From Streptomyces sp. KL109B (GTDB lineage Bacteria; Actinomycetota; Actinomycetes; Streptomycetales; Streptomycetaceae): 64,000 nucleotides of DNA. Both the position numbers and the translations under genes were made by a program. The notes under the pieces were generated by a model that ran no database searches, had not been told where the DNA came from, and saw only the letters and a list, made by a program, of their open reading frames with translations. Of this stretch, positions 1-8,115 are shown piece after piece. The stretch spans positions 217,347 through 281,346 of the forward strand of contig NZ_JASERL010000014.1 of assembly GCF_030766935.1 (NCBI RefSeq). The letters run 5' to 3'. The first letter of the stretch is position 1; every line of letters starts with the position of its first letter.

Positions 1-2264
1 ATCTGGCCATGCTGCGCACCGAGTTCGGCCGCTTCCGCCGCCAGGTCTCCGGCTACAGCCTCGAACACCTCCTCCCGGAGAAGGGCTTCGACCTCGCCGC
101 CGCCCTGGTCGGCACCGAAGGCACCTGCGCCGTCGTCGTGTCGGCCACCGTCAAGCTCGTCGACCTCCCTGCCCGCCGCACCCTCGTGGCGCTCGGCTTC
201 TCCGACCTGCCCGCCGCCGGTGACGCCGCCCGCCACGTCCTGCGCCACGAGCCCATCGCCTGCGAGGGCCTGGGCGGCGACCAGGTCGCGGCGCTGCGCC
301 GCAACGTGCCCGACGCCCGCCCCGAGGAGATGCTTCCCGAAGGCGCGGGATGGCTGCTGTGCGAGTTCGGCCACACGGACCCGACACCCGACCCGGACGC
401 CGAACGGGCCCGCGCCGACGCCCTGTTGAAGGACACCAGCGCCGTCGACGTACGCCTCGTACAGGATCCGAAGGAGCAGGCCGCCCTGTGGCGCATCCGC
501 GAGGACAGCTCCGGGCTCGCCACCCGCGCCCCCGACGGCTCCGAGGCCTGGCCCGGCTGGGAGGACTCCGCCGTCCCCGTCGAGCACCTCGGCGACTACC
601 TGCGCGACCTGGCCGCCCTGTTGGAGACGCACGGCCTCCAGGGCACCCCGTACGGGCACTTCGGCGAGGGCTGCGTGCACATCCGCATCGACTTCGACCA
701 CGAGACGGCGGACGGCGTACGGATCTTCCGTACGTTCATGAGGGACGCGGCCGAAATGGTCGCCAAGCACGGCGGCACCCTCTCCGGTGAACACGGCGAC
801 GGCCAGGCCCGCGCCGAATTCCTGCCGCTCGTCTACAGCGCCGAAGCCATGGAAGCCTTCGGCGAGTTCAAGGCCGTCTGGGACCCCGAGAACCGCCTCA
901 ACCCCGGCATCCTCGTCCATCCCCGCCCCGCAGACGAACGCCTCCGCATCACCGCGGGCCACCGCCCCACCCTCTCCCTGACGACGACGCTCGCGCTCCA
1001 AGAGGACGGCGGCGACCTGTCCAAGGCGCTGCGCCGCTGCGTCGGCATCGCCAAGTGCCGCACCGCGTCAGGCGGCGTGATGTGTCCCAGCTACCGCGCC
1101 ACCGGAGACGAGAAGGACTCCACGCGCGGGCGCGCACGCGTGCTCTACGAAATGGTGCAGGGCGACGTCATCACCGACGGCTGGCAGTCCGAGGAGGCAG
1201 CCGAGGCCCTCGACCTGTGTCTGTCCTGCAAGGGCTGCAAGAGCGACTGCCCCGTGGGCGTCGACATGGCCTCCTACAAGGCGGAGTTCCTGCACCACCA
1301 CTACAAGGGCAAGCGCCGCCCCGCCTCCCACTACGCCCTCGGCTGGCTGCCCCTGTGGTCGCATGTGGCGGGCCTTGCCCCCGGCCTCGTCAACGCGGTG
1401 ACGCGCAACAAGAAGGCGGCCGGTCTCCTCAAGAAGGCGGGCGGCATCGCCCCGGAGCGCCCGGTCCCGCCCTTCGCGTCACGCCGCTTCCGTACGAGCT
1501 TCAAGAAGCGCCCCAAGACCCCGGCCCCCGGCAGCAGGGGCAAGGTCCTCCTCTGGCCGGACACCTTCACGGAGTTCATGTCGCCCGAAGTGGGCCGCGC
1601 GGCGGTCCTCGTCCTCGAACACGCCGGCTTCGAGGTGGTCCTCCCGCCCGACCGCCTCTGCTGCGGACTCACCTGGCACACCACGGGGCAACTCGACATG
1701 GCCAAGCGGGTGTTGGAGCGGACGTTGAAGGCCGTCGACCCGTACCTCCAGGAAGGGATGCCGCTGATCGGCCTGGAGCCCAGCTGCACCTCGTTGTTCC
1801 GCTCGGACGCCACGGAGCTGTTCCCCGGCGACCCGCGCGCCGAGCGCCTCGCCGAGCAGACGATGACCCTCGCCGAACTCCTCGACCAGCGCGCCCCCGA
1901 CGTCGACTTCGGCCACCTCGACGACGTCACCGCCCTCACCCAGACCCACTGCCACCAGCACGCCACGCTCGGCAGCAAGGCGGACGACCGGGTGCTCGCC
2001 CGCGTCGGCGTGGACAGCGGCCGCCTCGACTCCGGCTGCTGCGGCCTGGCCGGCAACTTCGGCTTCGAGGACGGCCACTACGACGTGTCGGTCGCGGTCG
2101 GCGAACACACCCTGCTGCCCGCGCTGCGCGAGGCGGCCGACGACACGGTGGTCCTCGCGGACGGCTACAGCTGCCGCACCCAGATCACCCAACTCTCCGA
2201 CCGCCGCCCCCGACACCTCGCGGAACTCCTCAGGGACGCCCTGCGCACCCGCCGCGAGCGCTGA
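1..2264 (+). CDS. FAD-linked oxidase / 4Fe-4S / cysteine-rich dehydrogenase (GlcD-GlcF fusion type), 5' truncated
   Basis: The reading frame is already open at the left edge, so the first part of the FAD-binding domain is missing. What remains (about 753 codons) has the FAD-oxidase C-terminal domain with HFGEGCVHIRI and GTLSGEHGDGQARAEF, then two ferredoxin-type cysteine clusters (CVGIAKC...MCPSY and CLSCKGCKSDCPVGVD), then two CCG-type motifs (CCGLTWH, CCGLAGNFG). This order is that of YdiJ/GlcD-GlcF fusions, which oxidise D-2-hydroxy acids (D-lactate, glycolate, D-2-hydroxyglutarate) and pass electrons through Fe-S clusters; family members are about 1000 residues, so roughly 250 are lost to the edge. 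The substrate is not readable from sequence. It converges on an MFS transporter gene and is followed by a strong hairpin terminator. Confidence 0.88.
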   Translation, partial: LAMLRTEFGRFRRQVSGYSLEHLLPEKGFDLAAALVGTEGTCAVVVSATVKLVDLPARRTLVALGFSDLPAAGDAARHVLRHEPIACEGLGGDQVAALRRNVPDARPEEMLPEGAGWLLCEFGHTDPTPDPDAERARADALLKDTSAVDVRLVQDPKEQAALWRIREDSSGLATRAPDGSEAWPGWEDSAVPVEHLGDYLRDLAALLETHGLQGTPYGHFGEGCVHIRIDFDHETADGVRIFRTFMRDAAEMVAKHGGTLSGEHGDGQARAEFLPLVYSAEAMEAFGEFKAVWDPENRLNPGILVHPRPADERLRITAGHRPTLSLTTTLALQEDGGDLSKALRRCVGIAKCRTASGGVMCPSYRATGDEKDSTRGRARVLYEMVQGDVITDGWQSEEAAEALDLCLSCKGCKSDCPVGVDMASYKAEFLHHHYKGKRRPASHYALGWLPLWSHVAGLAPGLVNAVTRNKKAAGLLKKAGGIAPERPVPPFASRRFRTSFKKRPKTPAPGSRGKVLLWPDTFTEFMSPEVGRAAVLVLEHAGFEVVLPPDRLCCGLTWHTTGQLDMAKRVLERTLKAVDPYLQEGMPLIGLEPSCTSLFRSDATELFPGDPRAERLAEQTMTLAELLDQRAPDVDFGHLDDVTALTQTHCHQHATLGSKADDRVLARVGVDSGRLDSGCCGLAGNFGFEDGHYDVSVAVGEHTLLPALREAADDTVVLADGYSCRTQITQLSDRRPRHLAELLRDALRTRRER

Positions 2265-2290
2265 GACACCACGCCCCGCACACCACGAAA

Positions 2291-2330
2291 AAAAGGGGGC
2301 GGCACCCAACACCGGGTGCCGCCCCCTTTT
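2291..2330. terminator. Bidirectional rho-independent terminator
   Basis: Perfect inverted repeat: a 17-base left arm (2291-2307) starting with AAAA and a 17-base right arm (2314-2330) ending with TTTT, separated by a 6-base loop AACACC. The GC-rich stem flanked by A and T tracts would terminate transcription from both sides, which fits its place between two convergent genes. Confidence 0.93.
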
Positions 2331-2359
2331 CGTACGCCGTCACTTCCGTACGCCGTCCC

Positions 2360-3721
2360 TCACGCCCGTACGGACACCCCGGCCTCCTCCGGCGCCGCCG
2401 CCCGCAGCGAGCGGCCCGCCGTCTCCGGCATCCGGATCAGCGGCACCAGGGCGAGCAGCGCGGCCGCCGCCATGTAGTAGCCGGGCACGAGGTGGTCGCC
2501 CGTCGACGCGATCAGTGCCGTGATGGCCAGGGGAGCCGTGCCGCCGAAGAGTGACGTCGCGCAGTTGTAGCCGATGGCGAAGGCGCTGTAGCGGACGTGT
2601 GCCGGGAAGAGGGCGGGCAGTGTCGAGGCCACCGACGCCTGGAGCATCACCAGGAGCAGGCCGAGGACGGCAACGCCCGCCACCGTGGCGGCGGTTGAGC
2701 CGCGACCGATCAGCCACACCGCCGGCACCGACAGGATCAGCGAGCCGACACACGATGTCAGCACGACCGGCTTGCGGCCGACGCGGTCGGTGAGCGCGCC
2801 GATCGGCAGGATGACCACCATCATCGCCACCATCACGGTCATCGGCACGAGGTCGCTCGCCAGGTCACCGATGCCGAGGACCGACTTCAAGTACGTGGGC
2901 ATGTACGTCAGAAGCGCGTAGTCGGTGACGTTCAGGAGCAGCGTGAACGCCATCAGGATGCCGATCATCCGCCAGTGCTTCAGTGTCTCGCGGCGCGGCA
3001 CCTTCGACGTCGCCTCGCGCTCCGCCATCTCCTGGAACACCGGAGTGTCCTCCAGCCGCATCCGCAGATACAGGCCGACCGCGCCCAGCGGCAGCGCCAC
3101 CAGGAACGGCACCCGCCACGCCCACGCGTCGACCGTCGCCGGGTCGACCGCCGTGGACACGAACGTGGCGAGCGCCGCGCCCGACGTCAGGCCGATCAAC
3201 GTGCCGAACTCCAGGAACGCGCCGAAGAACCCGCGCCTGCGGTCCGGCGCGTACTCGGCCATGAAGGTGGCGGCACCCCCGTACTCGCCACCCGTCGAGA
3301 AGCCCTGCAGCATCCGGCACAGCACAAGCAGCAGCGGCGCGGCAGCCCCCACCGTCGCGTAGGTCGGCAGCACACCGATCGCGAAGGTGGCGAGCGACAT
3401 CAGGGACAGCGTCAGGACGAGGACCCGCTGGCGTCCGATGCGGTCGCCGAGCGGACCGAACACCATGCCCCCGAAGGGGCGCACCGCGAACGACACCGCC
3501 AACACGCCGAACGTGGACAGCATTTGGGAGAGCGAGTCGCCGGAAGGGAAGAAGGCGCGGCCGACATGGACCGCGAGATAGCCGTAGATCCCGTAGTCGA
3601 ACCACTCGATGGCATTGCCCATGGCGGCGGCGGCCACGACGCGGCGGAGGGTCTTGGGCGGGACCGGCGGGCGTCCGCCGCCGCTGTCGCCGCCGGCCGG
3701 TTGATGCGAGAGAGGATCCAT
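2360..3721 (-). CDS. MFS transporter, metabolite:H+ symporter (MHS) type
   Basis: A 453-residue integral membrane protein with 12 predicted membrane segments. The MHS-family (ProP/KgtP/ShiA-like) signatures are visible: GNAIEWFDYGIYGYLA in the first segment, GDRIGRQRVL in loop 2-3, RMLQGFSTGGEYGGAATFMAE in segment 4 and DRVGRKPVV in loop 8-9. These transporters take up organic acids, amino acids or betaines with protons. The ATG at 3721 is preceded by GGAAGG at good spacing. A second MHS transporter lies just upstream on the same strand, 120 bases away, separated by a long imperfect inverted repeat. The substrate is unknown; the neighbouring hydroxyacid dehydrogenase suggests an organic acid, by inference only. 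Confidence 0.88.
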   Translation of the reverse strand: MDPLSHQPAGGDSGGGRPPVPPKTLRRVVAAAAMGNAIEWFDYGIYGYLAVHVGRAFFPSGDSLSQMLSTFGVLAVSFAVRPFGGMVFGPLGDRIGRQRVLVLTLSLMSLATFAIGVLPTYATVGAAAPLLLVLCRMLQGFSTGGEYGGAATFMAEYAPDRRRGFFGAFLEFGTLIGLTSGAALATFVSTAVDPATVDAWAWRVPFLVALPLGAVGLYLRMRLEDTPVFQEMAEREATSKVPRRETLKHWRMIGILMAFTLLLNVTDYALLTYMPTYLKSVLGIGDLASDLVPMTVMVAMMVVILPIGALTDRVGRKPVVLTSCVGSLILSVPAVWLIGRGSTAATVAGVAVLGLLLVMLQASVASTLPALFPAHVRYSAFAIGYNCATSLFGGTAPLAITALIASTGDHLVPGYYMAAAALLALVPLIRMPETAGRSLRAAAPEEAGVSVRA

Positions 3722-3737
3722 GGCGGTGTGCCTTCCG

Positions 3738-3807
3738 CTGATCTCATGTTCTCAGAATGTCTATTGTCAACAACTGGACTGTTGACGATCGGAGAGCATG
3801 AGATCAG
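3738..3807. promoter_or_regulatory. Nested inverted repeats between two MHS transporter genes
   Basis: The outer arms at 3738-3753 (CTGATCTCATGTTCTC) and 3792-3807 match as reverse complements at 15 of 16 bases. Inside, GTCAACA (3766-3772) faces TGTTGAC (3780-3786), and TTGTCAACAA has the TTGT/ACAA half-site look of GntR-type operators. The structure sits upstream of the 2360-3721 gene and downstream of the 3842-5167 gene, so it may be an operator, an attenuator or an RNA hairpin. There is no T-run, so an ordinary terminator is less likely. Confidence 0.5.
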
Positions 3808-3841
3808 TTGCGCGGAATGTTTGGCAAGGGCCGCGATCGCG

Positions 3842-5167
3842 TCAGGCGCGGCGCGCTCCCTGGGCCGTGCCGAGTTCGTCCGTCGGCACCCGGAACGTCT
3901 CCCGCAGCCCCCACGCGCACAGCGCGAGGACGAGCGCAGCGGCCGCCGAGTACAGCCCCACCCCGATCGGGTTCCCGTCGAAGGCGAGCAGCAGCGCGGT
4001 CGCCGTCGTCGCGGCCGTACCGCCACCGAGCGCGGCGCCCACCTGGTACGTCGCGGAGATCGACGAGTAGCGGGTGGCGGCGGAGAACTGCTCGCCCAGG
4101 AACGCCGGAATGCAGCCCTGCGGCGCCGCCATGAACACGTTCACCACCACGTACGCGACCGTCGCCAGCAGCAGCACATGACCGTCCACCATCGGGAAGT
4201 ACGCGAAGAAGAACGCGCCGTACGCGAGCGTCCCCAGGATCACCACCGGCTTGCGGCCGAACCGGTCGGAGAGCAGCCCCATCACCGGCACCGCGACCAT
4301 GAACGCGATGGAGCCCGCGACCTGGAGGAGCAGCGACTGCGTGTGGCTGTAGCCGCGCTCCTCCGCGTACGTCACCGTGAAGATCGAGCCGATGTACGCG
4401 AGGGTGTTGTAGCCGAACGCGACGCCGATGGCGAGCAGCATCTGGCGCGGGTGCCGCTTGACGGCGTCCAGGATCGGGACGCGCGGCGCCGACTCGGTGC
4501 GGCGCTCCTCGTGCGGCATCCGCGAGCGCGCCACGACCCCCACCAGGACCAGCAGCCCGCCCAGCCAGAACGGCACCCGCCAGGCCCAACTCTCCAGCGC
4601 ACGCTGGGGAAGCAGGGTCACCAGCGTGAAGACGCCGGTGCCGAACAGCGAGCCGATGCCGATGCCCGCGCTGGTGAAACTGCCCCACAGGCCGCGTCGG
4701 TCCCGCGGCGCGTTCTCGATGCCGAACAGCGACGCGCCGCCCCACTCGCCGCCCGCCGCGAAACCCTGCACGAGGCGGAGGACGACCAGCATGATCGGCG
4801 CGGCCACGCCCAACGCCCCGTACGTCGGCAGACAGCCGATGAGGAACGTGCTCGACCCCATCACCAGGAGCGTGAGCACCAGCATCGCCTTGCGGCCGAT
4901 CCGGTCGCCGAAGTGACCGATCACGATGCCGCCGAGCGGACGCGCCACGAAGCCGCTGCCGAACGCCGCGAACGCCACGAGGGTGCCCACCGTGGGATCG
5001 AAGCTCGGGAAGAACACCTCCGGGAAGACGAGCGCGGCGGCGAGCCCGTAGATGATGAAGTCGTAGAACTCCAGGGCGGTTCCGAAGCCGGAGATGAAGA
5101 ACGTGCGGACCACGTTCACGGAGGTGGCGGCCTGCTGCGGCGGGCCGGATCTGACGGTCTGTGTCAT
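3842..5167 (-). CDS. MFS transporter, metabolite:H+ symporter (MHS) type
   Basis: A 441-residue membrane protein of the same MHS subgroup as its downstream neighbour but clearly distinct in sequence. Visible motifs are GTALEFYDFIIYGLAAAL in segment 1, GHFGDRIGRKAML in loop 2-3, RLVQGFAAGGEWGGA in segment 4 and DRFGRKPVVI in loop 8-9. It is a predicted proton-coupled importer of a small metabolite. The ATG at 5167 has AAGGACCAGCG upstream. The next gene upstream (5218-6285, Ntn hydrolase) is on the same strand with about 50 bases between, so the two are probably cotranscribed from the promoter near 6290-6340. Two MHS carriers in a row suggest import of a substrate and of its hydrolysis product, which is inference. 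Confidence 0.87.
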   Translation of the reverse strand: MTQTVRSGPPQQAATSVNVVRTFFISGFGTALEFYDFIIYGLAAALVFPEVFFPSFDPTVGTLVAFAAFGSGFVARPLGGIVIGHFGDRIGRKAMLVLTLLVMGSSTFLIGCLPTYGALGVAAPIMLVVLRLVQGFAAGGEWGGASLFGIENAPRDRRGLWGSFTSAGIGIGSLFGTGVFTLVTLLPQRALESWAWRVPFWLGGLLVLVGVVARSRMPHEERRTESAPRVPILDAVKRHPRQMLLAIGVAFGYNTLAYIGSIFTVTYAEERGYSHTQSLLLQVAGSIAFMVAVPVMGLLSDRFGRKPVVILGTLAYGAFFFAYFPMVDGHVLLLATVAYVVVNVFMAAPQGCIPAFLGEQFSAATRYSSISATYQVGAALGGGTAATTATALLLAFDGNPIGVGLYSAAAALVLALCAWGLRETFRVPTDELGTAQGARRA

Positions 5168-5217
5168 CGCTGGTCCTTGCTGATCCTTCGAAGACGGCGG
5201 GCGGGGGAGGCGGCGTG

Positions 5218-6285
5218 TCAGAAGCGGGAGAAGCCCCGCTCGGCCGCGATGTCGGGTGTCCCGACCGCGTAGTCAAGGCCGCCGCCCGCGATGTCGAGGC
5301 CGACGGTCAGGAGCGTGCCCCACTGCTCGTGCGGCGGCTTCGCGGCGTCGGGCCGCATGCACACCACGGCGCCCGAACCCGCGCTCCCGCACAGCGCCTT
5401 GGCGCGCTCGGCCGGCGCGAGCCCCGGCAGCGCGGCCCGGACCGCGCCGAGGTGTGCGAGGCGTTCCGCCGTCGACGAGTCACCCGGGCACACATCACCG
5501 GCGGCCAGTTCCGGGTCGAGGAAGTGGTTGGTGTGCAGCAGCCAGCCGTCGTCGCCCGGCCGCACCACGGCGAGCCCGCGCGGGGACAGTTCGAGGCTCG
5601 CGGCGCCGCCGTCGGCGGTCACGACGGTCAGCGACGTGGACGCGGAGACCCGCGCCGACCCCGCGAGCTCCACGGCCTCTTCGAGGGTGTCCGCCTCGTC
5701 GAGGATTCGGCGCGCCACCGCGTGCACGGGAACGCCGCCGCCCGCGCCGTCCGCCCGGTGGAACAGGATGTTGAAGTGCACGCCCAGGCCCGCGCTGTTC
5801 ACCCCGATCTTGGCCGCCGCGCCGAACTCCGTGAACAGCTTCACCGTGCGGCCCTCGGCCGGGGTGAACGCGTGCAACAGGGCGTCGGGCACGAGGTGTT
5901 CGTGCCAGTCCCACGTCTGCACCGTCTGCGGGGCGGCGCCGCCCCCGGGCGCGTACACGGCCGTCGAGCACTCGCCCTCACCGGCGGGCGGGCACGCCGC
6001 GAGGATCTCCGTGCGGGCGCCGACCGCGGCGACCCGCCACCGCTCGACACCGGCCGCGTCCGCGCAGGCGTCCGACTCCGCGGCGAGACCAGGAGCCCAC
6101 GCCCGCAGCGCCTCATGGCTGCGCTCGGCCAGCTCGCGCACGCGCTCATCGGGCAGGCCGAGCGCGGCGAAGTGCTCCAGGTACAGCGCGGCGCCGCGCC
6201 GGATCTCGCCGCCGAACCGGCCGCCGAGCAGCGCCCCGCGCTCGCTCGGGTCGACGGTGTCGGTGGTCAGGGTGTGCAGATACAC
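5218..6285 (-). CDS. C45-family Ntn hydrolase (acyl-CoA:6-aminopenicillanate acyltransferase-like)
   Basis: A 355-residue protein with the isopenicillin N acyltransferase-like fold. The likely autocatalytic nucleophile is Cys106 in the GECSTAV motif, followed by QTWDWHEHL, which matches the conserved W-D-W segment after the nucleophile in this family. GVNSAGLGVHFN and LHTNHFL are also typical. Such enzymes self-cleave before the Cys and then hydrolyse or transfer acyl groups on amides. Most bacterial members are amidases of unknown substrate, so beta-lactam synthesis is not implied and no penicillin genes are seen nearby. The start is GTG at 6285 with GGAAGGA just upstream. A LacI regulator is divergent, and the shared gap holds a perfect 12-base palindrome. 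Confidence 0.82.
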   Translation of the reverse strand: MYLHTLTTDTVDPSERGALLGGRFGGEIRRGAALYLEHFAALGLPDERVRELAERSHEALRAWAPGLAAESDACADAAGVERWRVAAVGARTEILAACPPAGEGECSTAVYAPGGGAAPQTVQTWDWHEHLVPDALLHAFTPAEGRTVKLFTEFGAAAKIGVNSAGLGVHFNILFHRADGAGGGVPVHAVARRILDEADTLEEAVELAGSARVSASTSLTVVTADGGAASLELSPRGLAVVRPGDDGWLLHTNHFLDPELAAGDVCPGDSSTAERLAHLGAVRAALPGLAPAERAKALCGSAGSGAVVCMRPDAAKPPHEQWGTLLTVGLDIAGGGLDYAVGTPDIAAERGFSRF

Positions 6286-6333
6286 GGGATTCCTTCCAGG
6301 ACGGGGGAGGGGGCGCGGATCACCGTAGGAAGG

Positions 6334-6345
6334 TAAAACGTTTTA
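6334..6345. promoter_or_regulatory. LacI-type operator in the divergent promoter
   Basis: TAAAACGTTTTA is a perfect 12-base palindrome with the central CG typical of LacI/GalR operators. It overlaps TATACAAT-like promoter sequence just downstream and lies in the 99-base gap between the Ntn hydrolase gene and the divergent LacI gene. AT-rich sequence is rare in this genome, which strengthens the case. Confidence 0.75.
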
Positions 6346-6384
6346 TACAATGCCTGGCCAGGACGGGTTCGCACGGGCCTGGGC

Positions 6385-7422
6385 ATGGACGAGAGGACGG
6401 GACGGGAAGTGGCACGCGCGCAGGGCATCACCATCAAGGACGTGGCCCGCAGGGCCGGGGTGTCGATCACCGCCGTCTCGCACGCCCTCAACGGCAAGGG
6501 GACGTTGAGCGCCGCCACCCGCGCGCACATCCGCGAGACCGCCGACGAGATGGGGTACGCGGCGGACGCCCTCGCGCGCGGCATGCGCAGCTCCACGATG
6601 GGCGCGGTCGGCCTCGTGCTCCGCTCCCTCGACGCGCTCGGCGACTACAAGCCCGAAGGCGTCGACGTCTTCGAGAAGTTCGTCGGCGCCGCCGCCTCAC
6701 AGGCCCTCGCCCGTGGCCTGAGCCTCATGCTGGTGCCCGACCTGACCCGGTCGCCGGTGCCGCCCCTGGCGTTCTCCATGGACGGCTACATCGTCACCAA
6801 CCCGCACCGCGACGACCCGGTCGTCGCCCTCCTCGACCGGCGCGGCATCCCCTACGTCACCTACGGCAGCGCCCCCGGCCGCCCCGACTTCCCGTACTGG
6901 GCGTCGGAGGACGACGCGGCCTCCGCGCGCCTCGTCCTCGACCACCTGGCGGCCCGCGGCGCCCGCACCGTCGCCCTGGTCCGCGGCACCGACGCGAACG
7001 CCTGGAACAGCGAGCACGAAGCGGCCTACACGTCCTGGTGCGCGGACCGCGGCCTCCCGCCGCGCCTCTACGAACTCGCCGAACGCGCGGGCGTCGAGGG
7101 CGGCGTCGACCTGGCCCGCCGGATCGCCGCCGACGGCCTCCCGGACGCCGTCTTCTGCCTGACCGGCCGGCACGCGGCGGGCGTCCAGGAGGGACTCATG
7201 TCCCAAGGCGTCGAGGTCCCCGGCCGGGTCATGGTCGCGGCCGGCTCCGACTCCGAGCACTCCCGGGGCGCACGGCCCACCATCTCCGCGCTCGAACTCG
7301 ACCCGGTCGGCAGCTCCGGCGCGCTCCTCGACATCCTCCAGTCCCTGATCGCGGGGGAACGCCCCACCGCACCGCGCATCACCCAAGCGCATTTGTGGGA
7401 GCGGGCCTCGACAAAACGATGA
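6385..7422 (+). CDS. LacI-family transcriptional regulator
   Basis: A 345-residue repressor. The N-terminal HTH reads TIKDVARRAGVSITAVSHALNGKG, with the SxTAVSHALN recognition helix and the hinge region (YAADALARGMRSS) that contacts operator DNA. The rest is a periplasmic-binding-protein-like sensor domain with GYIVTNPHRDDPVV and PDAVFCLTGRHAAGV. The ATG at 6385 has a weak ribosome site; GTG at 6409 in the same frame, preceded by GGACGGGAA, is an alternative and would remove eight residues. It is divergent from the Ntn hydrolase/MHS operon and most likely represses it and itself through the palindrome at 6334-6345. The inducer is unknown. Confidence 0.9.
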   Translation: MDERTGREVARAQGITIKDVARRAGVSITAVSHALNGKGTLSAATRAHIRETADEMGYAADALARGMRSSTMGAVGLVLRSLDALGDYKPEGVDVFEKFVGAAASQALARGLSLMLVPDLTRSPVPPLAFSMDGYIVTNPHRDDPVVALLDRRGIPYVTYGSAPGRPDFPYWASEDDAASARLVLDHLAARGARTVALVRGTDANAWNSEHEAAYTSWCADRGLPPRLYELAERAGVEGGVDLARRIAADGLPDAVFCLTGRHAAGVQEGLMSQGVEVPGRVMVAAGSDSEHSRGARPTISALELDPVGSSGALLDILQSLIAGERPTAPRITQAHLWERASTKR

Positions 7423-7503
7423 GTTTCGCCGCACACGCCGGTCAAGGAAAGGTAATTGGTGCAGAGTCCACAGGTAACAGGCGCAGATTCAGGGAGATCC
7501 GAT

Positions 7504-8076
7504 ATGCGTACGTTGATCAGCACGGCCTTCGTTTCCCTCGACGGAGTCATGGAAGGGCCGGGCGGCGAGCCCGAGTACCGCAACTCGGGATGGACGTTCA
7601 AGGGCATCGACTTCGTGCCCGAGGCGTACGAGATCAAGGGCAGGGAGCAGACCGAGGCCACCGCGATGCTGCTCGGCCGGGTCAGCTACCAGGCGTTCAG
7701 CCCGGTGTGGCCCGGGATGGCGGACTTCGCCCACTACAAGCCGATGCCGAAGTACGTCGTGTCGACCACCCTCAAGCAGGGCGACCTGGTGTCCGACTGG
7801 GGCGAGACGACGATCCTGCGCTCGCTCGACGAGGTCGCCGCGCTCAAGGAGACCGAGGGCGGCCCGATCATCGTGCACGGCAGTGCCACCCTCAACCGGA
7901 ACCTCTCGGACGCGGGCCTCATCGACCGCTACCACCTGCTCGTCTTCCCGGTGCTGCTGGGCGCGGGCAAGCGCCTGTTCAGCGCCACGGACAAGGACAG
8001 CCAGCGCCTGAAGCTCGTCGAGCACGAGGCGTACGCGAACGGGCTCCAGAAGAACGTCTTCGACGTCGTGCGCTGA
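7504..8076 (+). CDS. Dihydrofolate-reductase-like (RibD C-terminal domain) protein
   Basis: A 190-residue single-domain protein of the RibD_C/DHFR-like group. It starts with RTLISTAFVSLDGVMEGPGG (the family's SLDG motif) and has AMLLGRVSYQAFSPVWP, VVSTTL, GGPIIVHGSATLNRNL and LLVFPVLLGAGKRLF. These proteins bind NADPH and most are uncharacterised reductases rather than true folate enzymes. I take ATG 7504, because AGGGAG lies 7 bases upstream and the family motif begins right there; an open frame extends back to 7456 but lacks homology. It stands alone and converges on the UbiD-type gene. Confidence 0.85.
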   Translation: MRTLISTAFVSLDGVMEGPGGEPEYRNSGWTFKGIDFVPEAYEIKGREQTEATAMLLGRVSYQAFSPVWPGMADFAHYKPMPKYVVSTTLKQGDLVSDWGETTILRSLDEVAALKETEGGPIIVHGSATLNRNLSDAGLIDRYHLLVFPVLLGAGKRLFSATDKDSQRLKLVEHEAYANGLQKNVFDVVR

Positions 8077-8115
8077 GCCGGTCGCCCCCTGCCCTGCCGC
8101 CGCGCCCCCCGGTCC

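Noticed and set aside
2975..5272. A 765-codon plus-strand open frame opposite the two MHS transporters
   Set aside because: Its translation is Arg/His/Gln-rich with no domain. It lies antisense to well-supported genes, as expected from third-position GC bias.
5218..6285. Beta-lactam biosynthesis
   Set aside because: Similarity to penicillin acyltransferase is at family level only; no ACV synthetase or IPNS gene is present.
7504..8076. True dihydrofolate reductase
   Set aside because: The motifs are those of the RibD C-terminal group rather than FolA, and no thymidylate synthase is adjacent.
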